Assembly (NCBI GenBank): GCA_963210315.1
Contig: OY723260.1
Coordinates: forward strand, 372,001-436,000
Source of the DNA: Rhynchopus euleeides
Taxonomy: Eukaryota; Euglenozoa; Diplonemea; Diplonemida; Diplonemidae
Length of the DNA stretch: 64,000 nt
Direction of reading: 5' to 3'
Shown: in pieces, positions 31,801-41,300 of the stretch
How positions within the stretch are numbered: position 1 is the first letter of the stretch
Layout of the letters: each line of letters starts with the position of its first letter
The notes under the pieces: model-generated
Told to the model about the DNA's origin: nothing
The model's database searches: none
What the model saw: only the letters and a program-made list of their open reading frames with translations
Translations under genes and position numbers: made by a program

Positions 31801-33781
31801 GGTCGTTCTCCGTGCGGCCCCCGCCTAGGTTAGAGAAGAACCACCCGTCGAACATGAAGACCTGCATCAACGACCCCGTCGCAAAGCGTGTGGTGTCTCG
31901 GAACTCTCTCGCTTTCTCTATAGACCTCATGCGTGAGGCCCAGCTCGGCCACGTCTGCGGGTCGTCGTCGAAGAGAGCAAGGCCGCGGGCAGCAGTAGCA
32001 TCGGCTAACATTTCGGTCCGGACGGCAGTGTACACACTATCAACTGACCCCGATGCTGCCTTGAGGTACAATGATGTGAGATCGTTCGTGATCCTGTCCT
32101 CACGCAGCACCATGACCTTGACAGCCTCCTCTTTGTTCTCACGCTGTGCCTTCTCCGCGGCCTTGCCTGCACTGTCCGCAAGTATGAAGGTCACAATCGC
32201 GAGCAGCACAGCCAGCGAGGCGGACAGCAGTGTGGACGACAGCCCCAGCGGGATGCCGCGTGCTGCAGGCAGCCTGATGGAAGTCATGCTGCCGTGCACC
32301 ACCTGCGCGGTAATGGCGATACACATGAACGCGATGACCACCACACCTATCAGCGCAACAGGCTCCTCCATCAGCGCCTTCGTGTCGGTGTCCACGCTGA
32401 GCTCTGTCCCCGCGTGGTTGGACATCGGGGCAGGCGTGTTGTTCCATACGACAGGTGCAGGCTTCCGGAATAGCAAGGTCACTTCATACGTGTAGTTGGC
32501 AACTTTCTTTTTGCGAAACGTTGGTATGGCCAGCCCCATAAAGGCTGCACTGCTCATGGATGCAATCGGCAGCTCGACATTGCGCCCCACACCGTGAAGG
32601 CGACGCTCGTCTGGGACAACCCACGCACGCACACCTGCCTTCATCATGAGGAACGCGTAGTCGGGGCGTGAACACCTCCAAGACCTTGTTGGAGGCCGAA
32701 ACGCAACGATGCGGCCACGCACAAGATCAACGTCCCATTTGTCGAAGTCGCACAGGTAGTCCTGGTTCGGCAACAGCTCAAGGTCGATAAACAGGATCTT
32801 CTCCTGCAGGGGGAACACCATGACGTCCATCATGTTGTTGTGGCGCCGCATCGGGAGCAGCTCAGGCTCCCACAGGCACCCCAGCTCCTCTTCCGTGTCT
32901 GGGTCGTGCATCATGAGGGGGCAGCCAGCGCACAGCCGCTTCGCAGGGTCGGGGTTCTTCTTGCAGATGCCTTCGCCCAGGAACCACCAGGGGCAGTTGC
33001 CGCCAGAAAACTCTGACAAGTCTGTAGCCTCCAGGTTCGCACGCGGCTTGTCTGCGCCACAGTGGTACACGAACTTCCCACGCACCTCGCCTGTTGCTGC
33101 TCTCAGGAGCTTCAGGATGGGCAGGTCCTGTGCCTCAGACTTCGCCTGCATCATCACAACGTCCTCGATGTCTTTCGATGACGCACGAAGCCGCCACGGT
33201 TCATTCTCATACAATGCATGATGAAAGGTGTACAAGACAACCGACAGCTTGTTGCCCAACTTGCGCTGCACACGTGCACCACCGGCAAACCCACCGCCAC
33301 ACCCAAACGAATCCATGTAGTTGTAGAAGCCGATGGTGTCCGTCAGGTCTGCATCCCCGTAGTCGGATGTGCTGCACCCACCGCCACCCGTGTGCGTCAC
33401 CACACGCATCTCCTTGCCGTTGTACGGGCTGGCAATGTCCATGTTCGACTCCTCGATGTAGGGCGCCTTCTCCATCGCACCGACGCAGTGCTGCAGCCCG
33501 ATGTACTCAGCAGGCACGCCTGACGTGAACTCGAATGTGTACGCACACGGCCCGCACAGCTCGCTGCGTTTGATCCAGTTGTCGAGGTCGCAGTACACGT
33601 CTTGGTTTTCACGATCTTGTTCGATGAGGTTGTAGTCGCCATCCCACCGCCGCTGCATCAGGTCAGAGAACTGCGGGTTGAACGCGTTGATACACTCATA
33701 CATATCGTAGTGGCACTCAGGCACGCCTGCCAGCACCGCCGTGCTGAGGGCTGCCACCCATAGCACTACAAAGCCCTTCAT
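28883..33781 (-). CDS. receptor-type cyclase paralogue A with degenerate cyclase domain
   Basis: 1632 aa, no intron seen. I start at the ATG at 33781 because MKGFVVLWVAALSTAVLAG is a signal peptide and is exactly where paralogue B becomes identical; the longer upstream ORF is not shared. Order: signal peptide 1-19; Cys-rich ectodomain 20-474 with a protease-associated-like stretch near 350-405; TM1 about 475-495; TM2 about 513-536; Cache-like sensor about 540-860; LamG/concanavalin-like domain about 895-1160; TM3 1236-1257; HAMP-like linker about 1258-1312; cyclase homology domain about 1377-1535. That last domain has lost residues: first metal Asp is Asn1383, the purine-selecting Lys is Thr1423, the second selector is Ser1487, and the transition-state Asn/Arg are Thr1494/His1498; only Asp1427 remains. 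It is probably catalytically dead, perhaps a regulatory partner. Confidence 0.85.
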   Translation of the reverse strand: MKGFVVLWVAALSTAVLAGVPECHYDMYECINAFNPQFSDLMQRRWDGDYNLIEQDRENQDVYCDLDNWIKRSELCGPCAYTFEFTSGVPAEYIGLQHCVGAMEKAPYIEESNMDIASPYNGKEMRVVTHTGGGGCSTSDYGDADLTDTIGFYNYMDSFGCGGGFAGGARVQRKLGNKLSVVLYTFHHALYENEPWRLRASSKDIEDVVMMQAKSEAQDLPILKLLRAATGEVRGKFVYHCGADKPRANLEATDLSEFSGGNCPWWFLGEGICKKNPDPAKRLCAGCPLMMHDPDTEEELGCLWEPELLPMRRHNNMMDVMVFPLQEKILFIDLELLPNQDYLCDFDKWDVDLVRGRIVAFRPPTRSWRCSRPDYAFLMMKAGVRAWVVPDERRLHGVGRNVELPIASMSSAAFMGLAIPTFRKKKVANYTYEVTLLFRKPAPVVWNNTPAPMSNHAGTELSVDTDTKALMEEPVALIGVVVIAFMCIAITAQVVHGSMTSIRLPAARGIPLGLSSTLLSASLAVLLAIVTFILADSAGKAAEKAQRENKEEAVKVMVLREDRITNDLTSLYLKAASGSVDSVYTAVRTEMLADATAARGLALFDDDPQTWPSWASRMRSIEKAREFRDTTRFATGSLMQVFMFDGWFFSNLGGGRTENDPDAYMLNGTQLTLRNTNQPQLHPLRFHIPGMLIVPFEKSVHDPLKRLGWTDIPPQFDSVVEMVQHPDHMPLHGRLFYLGEYQSIPRIFYNPDRRINAPYFTWTTIVKPNHDGRAVGVVAVLFPANQFALKIIEATRADQVRSPLSENMTFAVHTEDGLLYTADTDLEDAWRTVDHYGSTLGSPQVGFQLFTLFDSGDWRFNAYAHFLLSKYGRLDAKAADGQVIVDTFRARDYYRGYRTEWMWFPFDGAVGEAGWHVWDAWTECEGGGSGCVRFDTGHNGRGQALYLDGTGAVRVSPYLTQRVPRVARRRVGGVVGYQSTLDYYNNTMPWGGVNDVIVTQRNARPSVHGEWWEPVVREKVFMGNDYSVSVWVKRSQADGKGIIFADSVTPDTNLRVYEDGSVVISIVSYGCRTAAVRNLPVGEWVFLTAAVRFARRRSMGYCAMYVDGVRRTKSPMGERVPMTSLLQNYSIGHKYTGHIDDLRVHNQTLSVNQVQELMRTDDARWIPDQHLTFALYTRFQSDPSRVSWHKQIVIGVLLPQEDIVRESQANTEKMTRVVEQQDKVTQDNLGRRTKATWLLVTGILLVGVLVFVTYNAVLARPFAQFARDISAVSQIDLVAISPYPANTSMLQEINVMRSAMNVLVSNMKTFKSFMPLAMQQAVAAKDSDPSVDDSQGSTEHSFASMPVHPLSQTSVSLSTSVSKAPAVLGLSLAHKKMSFLLVNLVDFHLHSQISREQGTLTRHQDYIAEVIRLAASYRGIPDTFSGDRIVVNFNGAKSTTSYRESALKVGVLLAGALKKNAMEISSAAVSGLVLAGHIGTDSMMRYSTIGRCVTWLYHLERYARRHNIPVLTDKSIFEQCAGTFLFNHLAVLDVPESPYSEPAVLSQATGLQEMSVGEWMYELEGKQNLHAEWNEVVLLVAKRKWDLAEEALRKLGGSAQAGAIARIVSRRAINAGCLFCSCGENPTADNKS

Positions 33782-34027
33782 GCATGCCCACGCCCGATAC
33801 CACCTGCAAGGGACGGCAGGTGCTGCAAGTGCTGTGCCCTGTGTCAAGACCCATGCACCACATGTTGCCAACCACACCACCGTGCATCACCGCCAAACAC
33901 AGGTTGATGGGTGTGGTGTGGGGTTCTGCCAGACTTCCTGCCACCAGAGACAACTTGACGAGGCGCCCCTCTTGGGGTCTCTCCTTGCTCGGAGAGACTC
34001 GGTGCTGAAGTTTTTCACCCACCCAAC

Positions 34028-34062
34028 CCGTTCGCTCAGGGCGAAGTTAGGGCCAACTTCGC
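34028..34062. repeat. palindromic GCGAAGTT/AACTTCGC repeat, copy 1
   Basis: CCGTTCGCTCAGG followed by an inverted pair GCGAAGTT...AACTTCGC. A second copy at 50408-50442 has the same left context and a perfect 22-bp palindrome centred on GGGCCC. Confidence 0.75.
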
Positions 34063-34081
34063 CGAAATAAAAAATGTTCAT

Positions 34082-34188
34082 GGGATCTTTGCTAGTCGTT
34101 CTGATTCGTTATTCTTTGTCAGTTTCTCCCTAGGTCCATAGGAAGTGCACCAAAATGCACTGACGATCACCCCGTAGCGAAGATCCCC
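34082..34188 (-). mobile_element. 109-bp-family MITE, copy 3 (reversed)
   Basis: Read on the minus strand it begins GGGGATCTTCGCTACGGGG and continues GATCGTCAGTGCATTTTGG, matching the other copies. The far end is diverged (AGCAAAGATCCC). It lies about 300 bp upstream of cyclase A. Confidence 0.8.
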
Positions 34189-35180
34189 ATTATTTCCGTT
34201 TGTCGGCATGCAGCTGCTTTGGCTTTGGGTACAGGGAAAATCGATGACCCGCTGGACCGGAAGGTCACAACGAACCATGGTAAGAACGGTGATTTTGGAA
34301 GGCAGCCTGCCGCTCTCACATCTCTGGAAGCCACTCGTTGTGCGCACTGCTCACTTCTGTTCTGATGAACCATCTCGAGGCATCATCCCAGCAAAGGCGG
34401 GTCCACAAACCGTCGAACAGCAGTCCGTGAAAAAGACAACCCGCGAGCAAACCCTGACGTTATACCCACTGGTGGGCTTCGCTTCCCTGGTGTACACTGG
34501 TGACACAAACTGGAGTACAACATACGCATGGGGATGCACCCAGAGCTTTGAGCCACGCTCGGCAATACCTCACATGCGACCCAGCGGCACATATGAGACA
34601 CTCAATGAGGCAGCTGGACAGAAAAGGAAACATTTCCTGAACGCAGTGGGGTGGGGCGGGTGGCTCAACAAATGGCCAGAAAGCCACCCTGTCGCAAAAG
34701 CTGACAGAATGGCCTTTGCGAAAACCCCCCACCCACCCACCCACCCACCAGGCCTGTGCCTAAATATGGCCAAAAATCGTCAAAAACGAGAGTTTACACC
34801 CAACTTTTTTCCCACTTTTTTTCCTTCGGCGCTGGTCCCTTTTTTTAGCCCAGAACATGGTATTTCAGCGCGAAAACACGTTCTTTTGCTGCATTTGCAC
34901 ACAACCAATTCACAGCTGGGCTGGGGCAGGGTACAAAATAGGCACTTTTTCACGATCCGGGAACCGCGAGATCGGCTTTTCGCGGTTTGGGTCTTTTTTT
35001 TTTTTCCCGCTTTCCCAGAAAATCGGGGTGGGCCGGTGGTCAAGGCCAGAGGAAGCCGAAGCCAAGAGCACAGTGGCCTGCCCCAGGCAGGCCGATGAGC
35101 CTCTTGAGCATGCTGTCTCAAGGTGCCCGTTGTACGTGCGGTGTTTGAATCTGAAGTGGACTCGGGGACGAGGCCAACAA

Positions 35181-35238
35181 ATGTTCACTACCGTGGCCTC
35201 CGGCGGCTGGGGGGCTCCGCCCCCCAGACCCCCTGTGG
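35181..35238 (+). repeat. 60-bp GTGGCCTCCGGCGG repeat
   Basis: Full copy of the eight-member family, followed as usual by CCCCCTGTGGCGTATG. Confidence 0.85.
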
Positions 35239-35934
35239 CGTATGGTGGTCAGTCACTTTCACCCATGACCAGCCCCTGAACCAGAGCCACATTTCATGGA
35301 CAAAGCTTGGCACCTAGACCTACAAAGTGACCCCACTACGATGCGCACAGATTCCAAATATTCAAAAGAAGGGAGTTTCGGAACACCCGAGGAGGGGGTC
35401 CCGCTGGGTGGGTGGGCTGGCTGACTCTCGGCCTCCCAGTCACAGTCTCCTATGACCAGCCCCTGAACTAGACCCACATTTCATGGGTGAAGCTTGGCAC
35501 CTAGACCCACAGTGTGAATCCACTACGATCCGCACAGAGCCCAAAGAGGGCAATGGAAGGGGTCAATCGCGATTCTGCGAGTCGAAGATTCCGCACTTTT
35601 GGGTCACTTTCAGGTGATGTCAGGTCCCTGGAGTGACTGCAGGTAGCCCATTTTCAGGGTGGGAGCCCTACTCGTACGTCACCCAGATTCAGCCCAAACC
35701 CGTGCACCCAGGGTGCACGGTCGCCGGGAGCGCGCGGGCACCCGGAAACAGGTCGCATTTGCGCGCGCTGCCTGCACCCTGCACGCCAGCCCCCCCCCCC
35801 CCCCGACGTTCACGACCCCCCAGAAAATTACCCCAGCCCCTGACCCCCCCCCCCAAAAAAAAATCCCTAAAAACCCAGGCATGTCGCTAAGCGTCGACCG
35901 TCGACACAGTGGTTTTGGGTTTCCCCCCCCATAA

Positions 35935-36145
35935 AAAAGCGTCGACCCAGTGGACTGGGTTGACGCTTGGTCGAGGCTTGGAGCGTCGACCCAGTGGACC
36001 AACTGGGTTGCCATTCAAGCCTGGACCAAGCGTCAACCCATTTATTACACTCGGTCGACGCTAACCTAGCGTTGACCCGGTTACACTGGGTCGACGCTCA
36101 CCAAGCGTCGACCAAGCGTCAACACACTTTCACTGGGTCGACGTC
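35935..36145. repeat. GTCGAC / AGCGTCGACC inverted-repeat cluster
   Basis: About ten copies of AGCGTCGACC or GGTCGACGCT and near variants (AGCGTTGACC) alternate in orientation with CCAGTGGACC/CACTGGGT spacers, giving overlapping hairpins. It directly abuts the ~500-bp dispersed repeat at 36147. Confidence 0.85.
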
Positions 36146-36146
36146 G

Positions 36147-36545
36147 AAGAGAGTATGGCTTTGCAGGAACAGATGATCACTACCGTGGCCTCCGGCGGCT
36201 GGGGGGCTCTGCCCCCCAGACCCCCCCATCTCGCGTGCCCGTCTAGTAACCAAGTCCTTGCGCTTTGACGGCCGTGGCATATCAGGGGGCAGCGTCGAAA
36301 TCATGGTCCCGAAAGCCATTTTTTGGTTTCCTCCGACACCCGACGGCGCGAGCGGGAGAGGAACCACGGAAGGAACCCAGCGCCTCACACCGTGCCCACC
36401 TAGTGGTCCACCGATGGGAAAATTTGGCAACAACACGAGCGCGCGCGAAGCGCGCGCGAGAAAAATTGCCCCCTAGTGGTTTCCCCCCTTATCCCCCCCC
36501 CAAAACAGGAGCGTCAACCCACCAAATCTCCAAAATCGAAAAGTT
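36147..36545 (+). repeat. ~500-bp dispersed repeat, copy 2
   Basis: Same order of blocks as 17245-17770 but with only one 60-bp motif (36173-36230). It shares GCATATCAGGGGG, GCCATTTTTTGGTTTCC and the closing AAAACAGGAGCGTC. Confidence 0.75.
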
Positions 36546-37163
36546 AGCGACAGGCCTGCTAAAAACCCCCAAAAAACCCCCCACCAAAAATATGGGAAGA
36601 AAAAAGTGGGAACTTTTTTCCCCTGAGGCCGACCCTTACATCTACATCCGACTTAGGCACAGGCCTGGCACCCACCCTTTAGTAATAAAATACACATCCT
36701 CCAGCCCTACTCAGCTTCAGCCGCAACTCGGCCTGCGCGCGATGTTAGAAAACATGCGTGCATCCCGACATGGATGTGTGGATATGTTTTAAGTTGCAGT
36801 CCACCACAGCGTCAGCTGATTGAGGGTGCGATGAGTGTTCAATCCAACAGGATGCCAAGGCGGCACTTTCAAAGCCACCCCCCCACAGCACAGCGGTTGG
36901 CAATGTTGGATTTGGCGGATCCGCTTCGTTACATAATCCACGAGAGACTGCTGCACGACAACGGGCATCATGCTATCGATGTCTTTCCCTGGTCTGCCCA
37001 TGTCACACCACACGGGGCGCGGCCTGTCCCTTTCTCCCCCACAGCACAGCACACTGAAGAAAGATAAGGCCGTTGTTTGTGCGCCAAAATCCGGGCAAAA
37101 CAAAAGCAACACCGCAGCCTGATGAGGATGTTGAATTTGTTGCCCAAAGCGCTGATTACTTCG

Positions 37164-37559
37164 TAGTACCTGGGACCCCCCGTGTATAAGTCCCCCCCCC
37201 CCTTACCCCCGTGTTTAAGTCCCCCCCTGGGGGTCTGGCAGGGGGGGGACTTAAACACAGATGGACCTAAACACGGGGGTGGGCTGGTCTGGAGGGTCAT
37301 CAGGTGGCCGCTAGGCCACCTGGTGCCCTCCAGGTGCTGTCAGAGTCGAAAAGTGGGGTGCCAAAGTCCATCCGGACCGGAATCACCCCCCTGCGACGGA
37401 AGCGGAAGAGGTCACATTGGTCTCCACCGTGCCACCCCCGTGTTTAAGCCCCCCCTGTGTTTAGGTTCGCCCCCCCCCCCCCCCCCCGTGTTTAAGTCCC
37501 CCCCCGGCCGAAAATCGCCTCCAGGGGGGGGACTTAAACACGGGGGGTCCCAGGTACTA
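37164..37559. mobile_element. 396-bp MITE, TA-flanked, with ~35-bp TIRs
   Basis: The left end TAGTACCTGGGACCCCCC, continuing GTGTATAAGTCCCCCC, is matched by the reverse complement at the right end. TA at each tip fits a TA target duplication. Extra GTGTTTAAGTCCCCC copies occur inside. No ORF. Confidence 0.85.
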
Positions 37560-38359
37560 TCTTTTTGACTCAGACAGGGGCTGACAGGAGCTCTGTTGCA
37601 AAACTTTGTGCCTGCAACTCAGAAAGGGGAGAGAAGAACCAGCGGGTATTCGTCGATCGCGAGAACACCCTAAAAAATTCGTCTGCTCTTGCTGCTTGAC
37701 GTGAGCTCCACTACGCACACACGTGAAGCCTTTTATTGAGGGGGTGCTCTCTCAGAGGGGTCCCGCAGAACGGGCCCAGCGATTCAGCGGCTCACCGGAG
37801 GGGGGGTGTAGGGAGAGACCAGCGGGATTCCCGCGTGTGTGCAGGCGGCAGGTGGAGCCAGCCCAGGTGGGGGGAGGGGGATCCACGCAAGCTAGGGGGG
37901 GGTGTGAGGGATGGGACTGACACTCATGCGAGACAGAACGGGGGTTCCGCTGGGACCACATCTCCCTCCCGTCGACAGCCTTCGCCCCACGAAAGGGGGT
38001 GCCTTGGGTAACGCAATGTTTTGTTCTGTTTTTGTGAGCCCGCCTGCACATCGGGGGGGCGGGGGGCGGGGGGGTGTGGGCAGTGCAATGATGATGGACA
38101 ACACACTGATCACACCTGCATCCTATTTCAGAAGCTTCTTGGGAGCGCGGTTCGCTTGTCACAAAATTCGTATAACTGCGGGACAGATGCCAATTCGGTA
38201 TAAATCTCTCAAGAAAGTACGTGTGAACCCACTCCTCCGCCCTCCACCCACTCTCCCATCCTTTGTGTTGCTGAGGGGGGTGCGCGAGTGCCTGCACACA
38301 TCCACCCTCTGTATTACGTGCTCGGTGACCATCTGGTGCACAACTGGCTTTCGATCTGC

Positions 38360-41300
38360 CTACCACCCGCGCAAAGGGCTGCGTGGGCTATGGGGACTAT
38401 GCGGAGTCATGAAGCCTCGCGAACCATGTGAACTACGCGGACTCCGCGGACTGCGTGGACTGCCAGGGTTCTTGCGCCCTGCACGGAAAGGGGTGCCGCA
38501 TCCAAAGAGCCCAGCCCGACCTGACAGGCCTTCGGCCACCGCTGTGCAGTCCACCTCGTAAAGGAGAAAGGCCTCGGTGCCGACAGTCAGCCCGCCTCTT
38601 GCGAAGGCGAGGCTGCGTTCCGTCACCGCCGTTGCCACAGCGTTCTCCTGGGTGACCAGCATCACGGGCCTGTCATCCGTCAGGGCGCGTGCCTGTGCCC
38701 TGATGCATGCCTGCACACAGGGGCCCACTGCTGTCACGAAGCGCTGCCCCTTCGTGCCGATGCACCCGGTGAAGACTGTGCCGCAGCACAGCCCGCAGTG
38801 CATCTGCTGCATGGACCCCAGCATCATGTGGACGAAGCGCAGTGCGCCCTCGACGTGCCCGACACAGGGGGAGAGCACATTCCAGGAGACGAGGGCTGCC
38901 GTGCCGCAGACGTTCAGCAGGCGCCCGTCGGTGCGGCCCAGGCTGGTGATGACACGGGCCAGATGCATGTTGGCGTGGGTTGTGAGGTCCGCCCCTCGCC
39001 CCTCAAGCGGCGTGTCATCGATGAATCCGACGGTGGCGGTGCCGATCTCCGACAGCTTGTCTTCAAACCCGGGCTGCATCGACCCGTTGAGGTTGGTCCT
39101 CCGCAGCGACTGCCGCAGCGACATGCTGCCGTCGCTGCCGACGGACTCCAGATCCAGGTCCTGCTCCCTGACGAGCGGGTTGAGCGGCTTGCGCACTGGG
39201 GACCCTGGGGGCGGCACGAAGGCCTGCCGCACACCGAGGCTCTTGGGTGCCAGCAGCACGAGGGGCACCTCGCTGCTGAAGCCCTTGAGGGTGCGCTTCC
39301 CCAGCGGCACGACCACGGCGCGCCCCTCGCGCACCGACTGCAAGGTGTCCACCACAGCCTCCTCCACGACCACACCGCCGCCCATGCCCTGTGCCTCGAG
39401 GCGCGCCGCGCGGTTCACCGTCGGCCCGAAGTAGTCGTAGCGACGCAGCACCTCGTTCAGCTCCACGTTGACGTCGCCGAAGGTGCACCCGATGCGAACA
39501 CGGAGCCCGCCGTGGCCTGCGGCATCGCGGGCGCACTGCGGGAGTTCCATGAGGGGCTCAGGCCAGGTAGCACGGACGAGGCCCTCCTGGGCTGCGAGAG
39601 AGAAGTCGATGGCGTGGTCGGCGTCGGCAAAGGCGACCATGAAGGCGTCCCCGATGGTCTTCACCTCGTAGCCGTCGAAGGCGAGGATCTGTTCGCGCAT
39701 CGTGGCGTTGTGGACACGCAGCCCCACAGCCATGCCCTCTGGGCAGGCCTCCCACAGCGCTGTGGAGCCCTGGATGTCGGTGAACACCACAGCAGCACGG
39801 CCCGTATCGATGCCGGGGACGGTGTCAGGGTCGGGTTCTGCGAAGGGTGCGGGTTCGCGTGCGAAGATGGCCTCTGGCATGAAGGCTTTGTATTCACGCA
39901 TGTTGGTGACGAGCACGTTGATGGCGCCCGACATCACGTTGATCTCCTGCAGCAGCGATCCTCCCTCCTGGATGCGCGCAATGCCCTCCACGTCTGCCTC
40001 GGACACGCGGAGGATCTCGCGTGCGAACTGTGCGAAGGGGCGTGTCAGCACCGCGTTGAAGGTGACGAAGATGAGGACGAACAGGAGCATGATGGCAAAC
40101 ACCAGCAGCCATGTGGCTGTGTTTCTCCGGCTCAGGTTGTCCTGCGTCACCTGGTCCTGTGCGCTCACAGCGATGCTCATTTTTGCCGCGTTTGCCAGAG
40201 AGTCACGAACAATGTCCTCCTGCGGGATGATCAGAGCAACGAGACTCCGCTTCTCGAACCCTGGGCGGTGCTCATCAGCTTGCTCCGTGACATGCAGCGC
40301 GAATGTGAGCTGCTGGTCGGGGATCCAGCGTGCATCGTCTGTCCGCATCAGCTCCTGCACCTGACCCGCAGACAGTGTTAGGTTGTGTACACGCAGGTCG
40401 TCGATGTGCCCTGTGTACTTGTGACCGATGGAGTAGTTGTGTGCAACATAAGTCATCGGCACACGCTCGCCCATCGGACTCTTTGTGCGCCGCACACCGT
40501 CCACGTACATCGCGCAGTAACCCATGGAACGCCGGCGTGCGAAGCGCACCGCTGCAGTCAGGAAGACCCACTCACCGACAGGCAGGTTGCGCACCGCAGC
40601 TGTGCGGCACCCGTACGACACGATGGAGATGACAACAGACCCGTCTTCGTACACACGCAGGTTCGTGTCCGGCGTCACCGAATCCGCGAAGATGATCCCC
40701 TTCCCGTCCGCCTGGGAACGCTTGACCCACACAGACACGCTGTAGTCGTTCTTCATGAACACCTTCTCGCGCACCACAGGCTCCCACCGCTCGCCCTGCA
40801 CGCTGGGACGGGCGTTGCGCTGCGTCACAATCACATCATCCACCCCGCCCCACGGCATGGTGTTGTTGTAGTAGTCCAGCGTGCTCTGGTACCCCACCAC
40901 ACCGCCCACACGCCGCCGTGCCACACGCGGCACACGCTGCGTCAGGTACGGCGACACACGCACCGCCCCCGTCCCGTCGAGGTACAGCGCCTGCCCCCGC
41001 CCGTTGTGCCCCGTGTCGAACCGGACGCACCCCGACCCGCCGCCCTCGCACTCCGTCCACGTGTCCCACACGTGCCACCCCGCCTCGCCCACCGCACCGT
41101 CGAAGGGGAACCACATCCACCCTGTGCGGTACCCGCGGTAGTAGTCGCGTGCACGGAACGTGCCCACAATGACCTGACCGTCTGCCGCCTTTGCATCCAG
41201 ACGCCCGTACTTCGACAGCAAGAAGTGTGCGTATGCGTTGAACTCCCATTCGAGCGAGTCAAACAGTGTGAACAGCTGGAAGCCGCGCTGCATGCCGGCA

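Larger units (their letters stand above)
33782..38359. other. 4.6-kb intergenic region between the two cyclases, repeat-filled
   Basis: No gene was recognised. It holds a palindromic repeat (34028-34062), a reversed 109-bp-family MITE (34082-34188), 60-bp repeats (35181, 36173), a GTCGAC cluster (35935-36145), a copy of the ~500-bp repeat (36147-36545) and a 396-bp MITE (37164-37559). Bases 34190-35170 and 37560-38359 have only uninformative short ORFs. Confidence 0.6.

Noticed and set aside
33782..33880. longer start for cyclase A (ATG at 33880)
   Set aside because: The extra 33 residues are not shared with paralogue B, while the internal Met begins a signal peptide identical in both.
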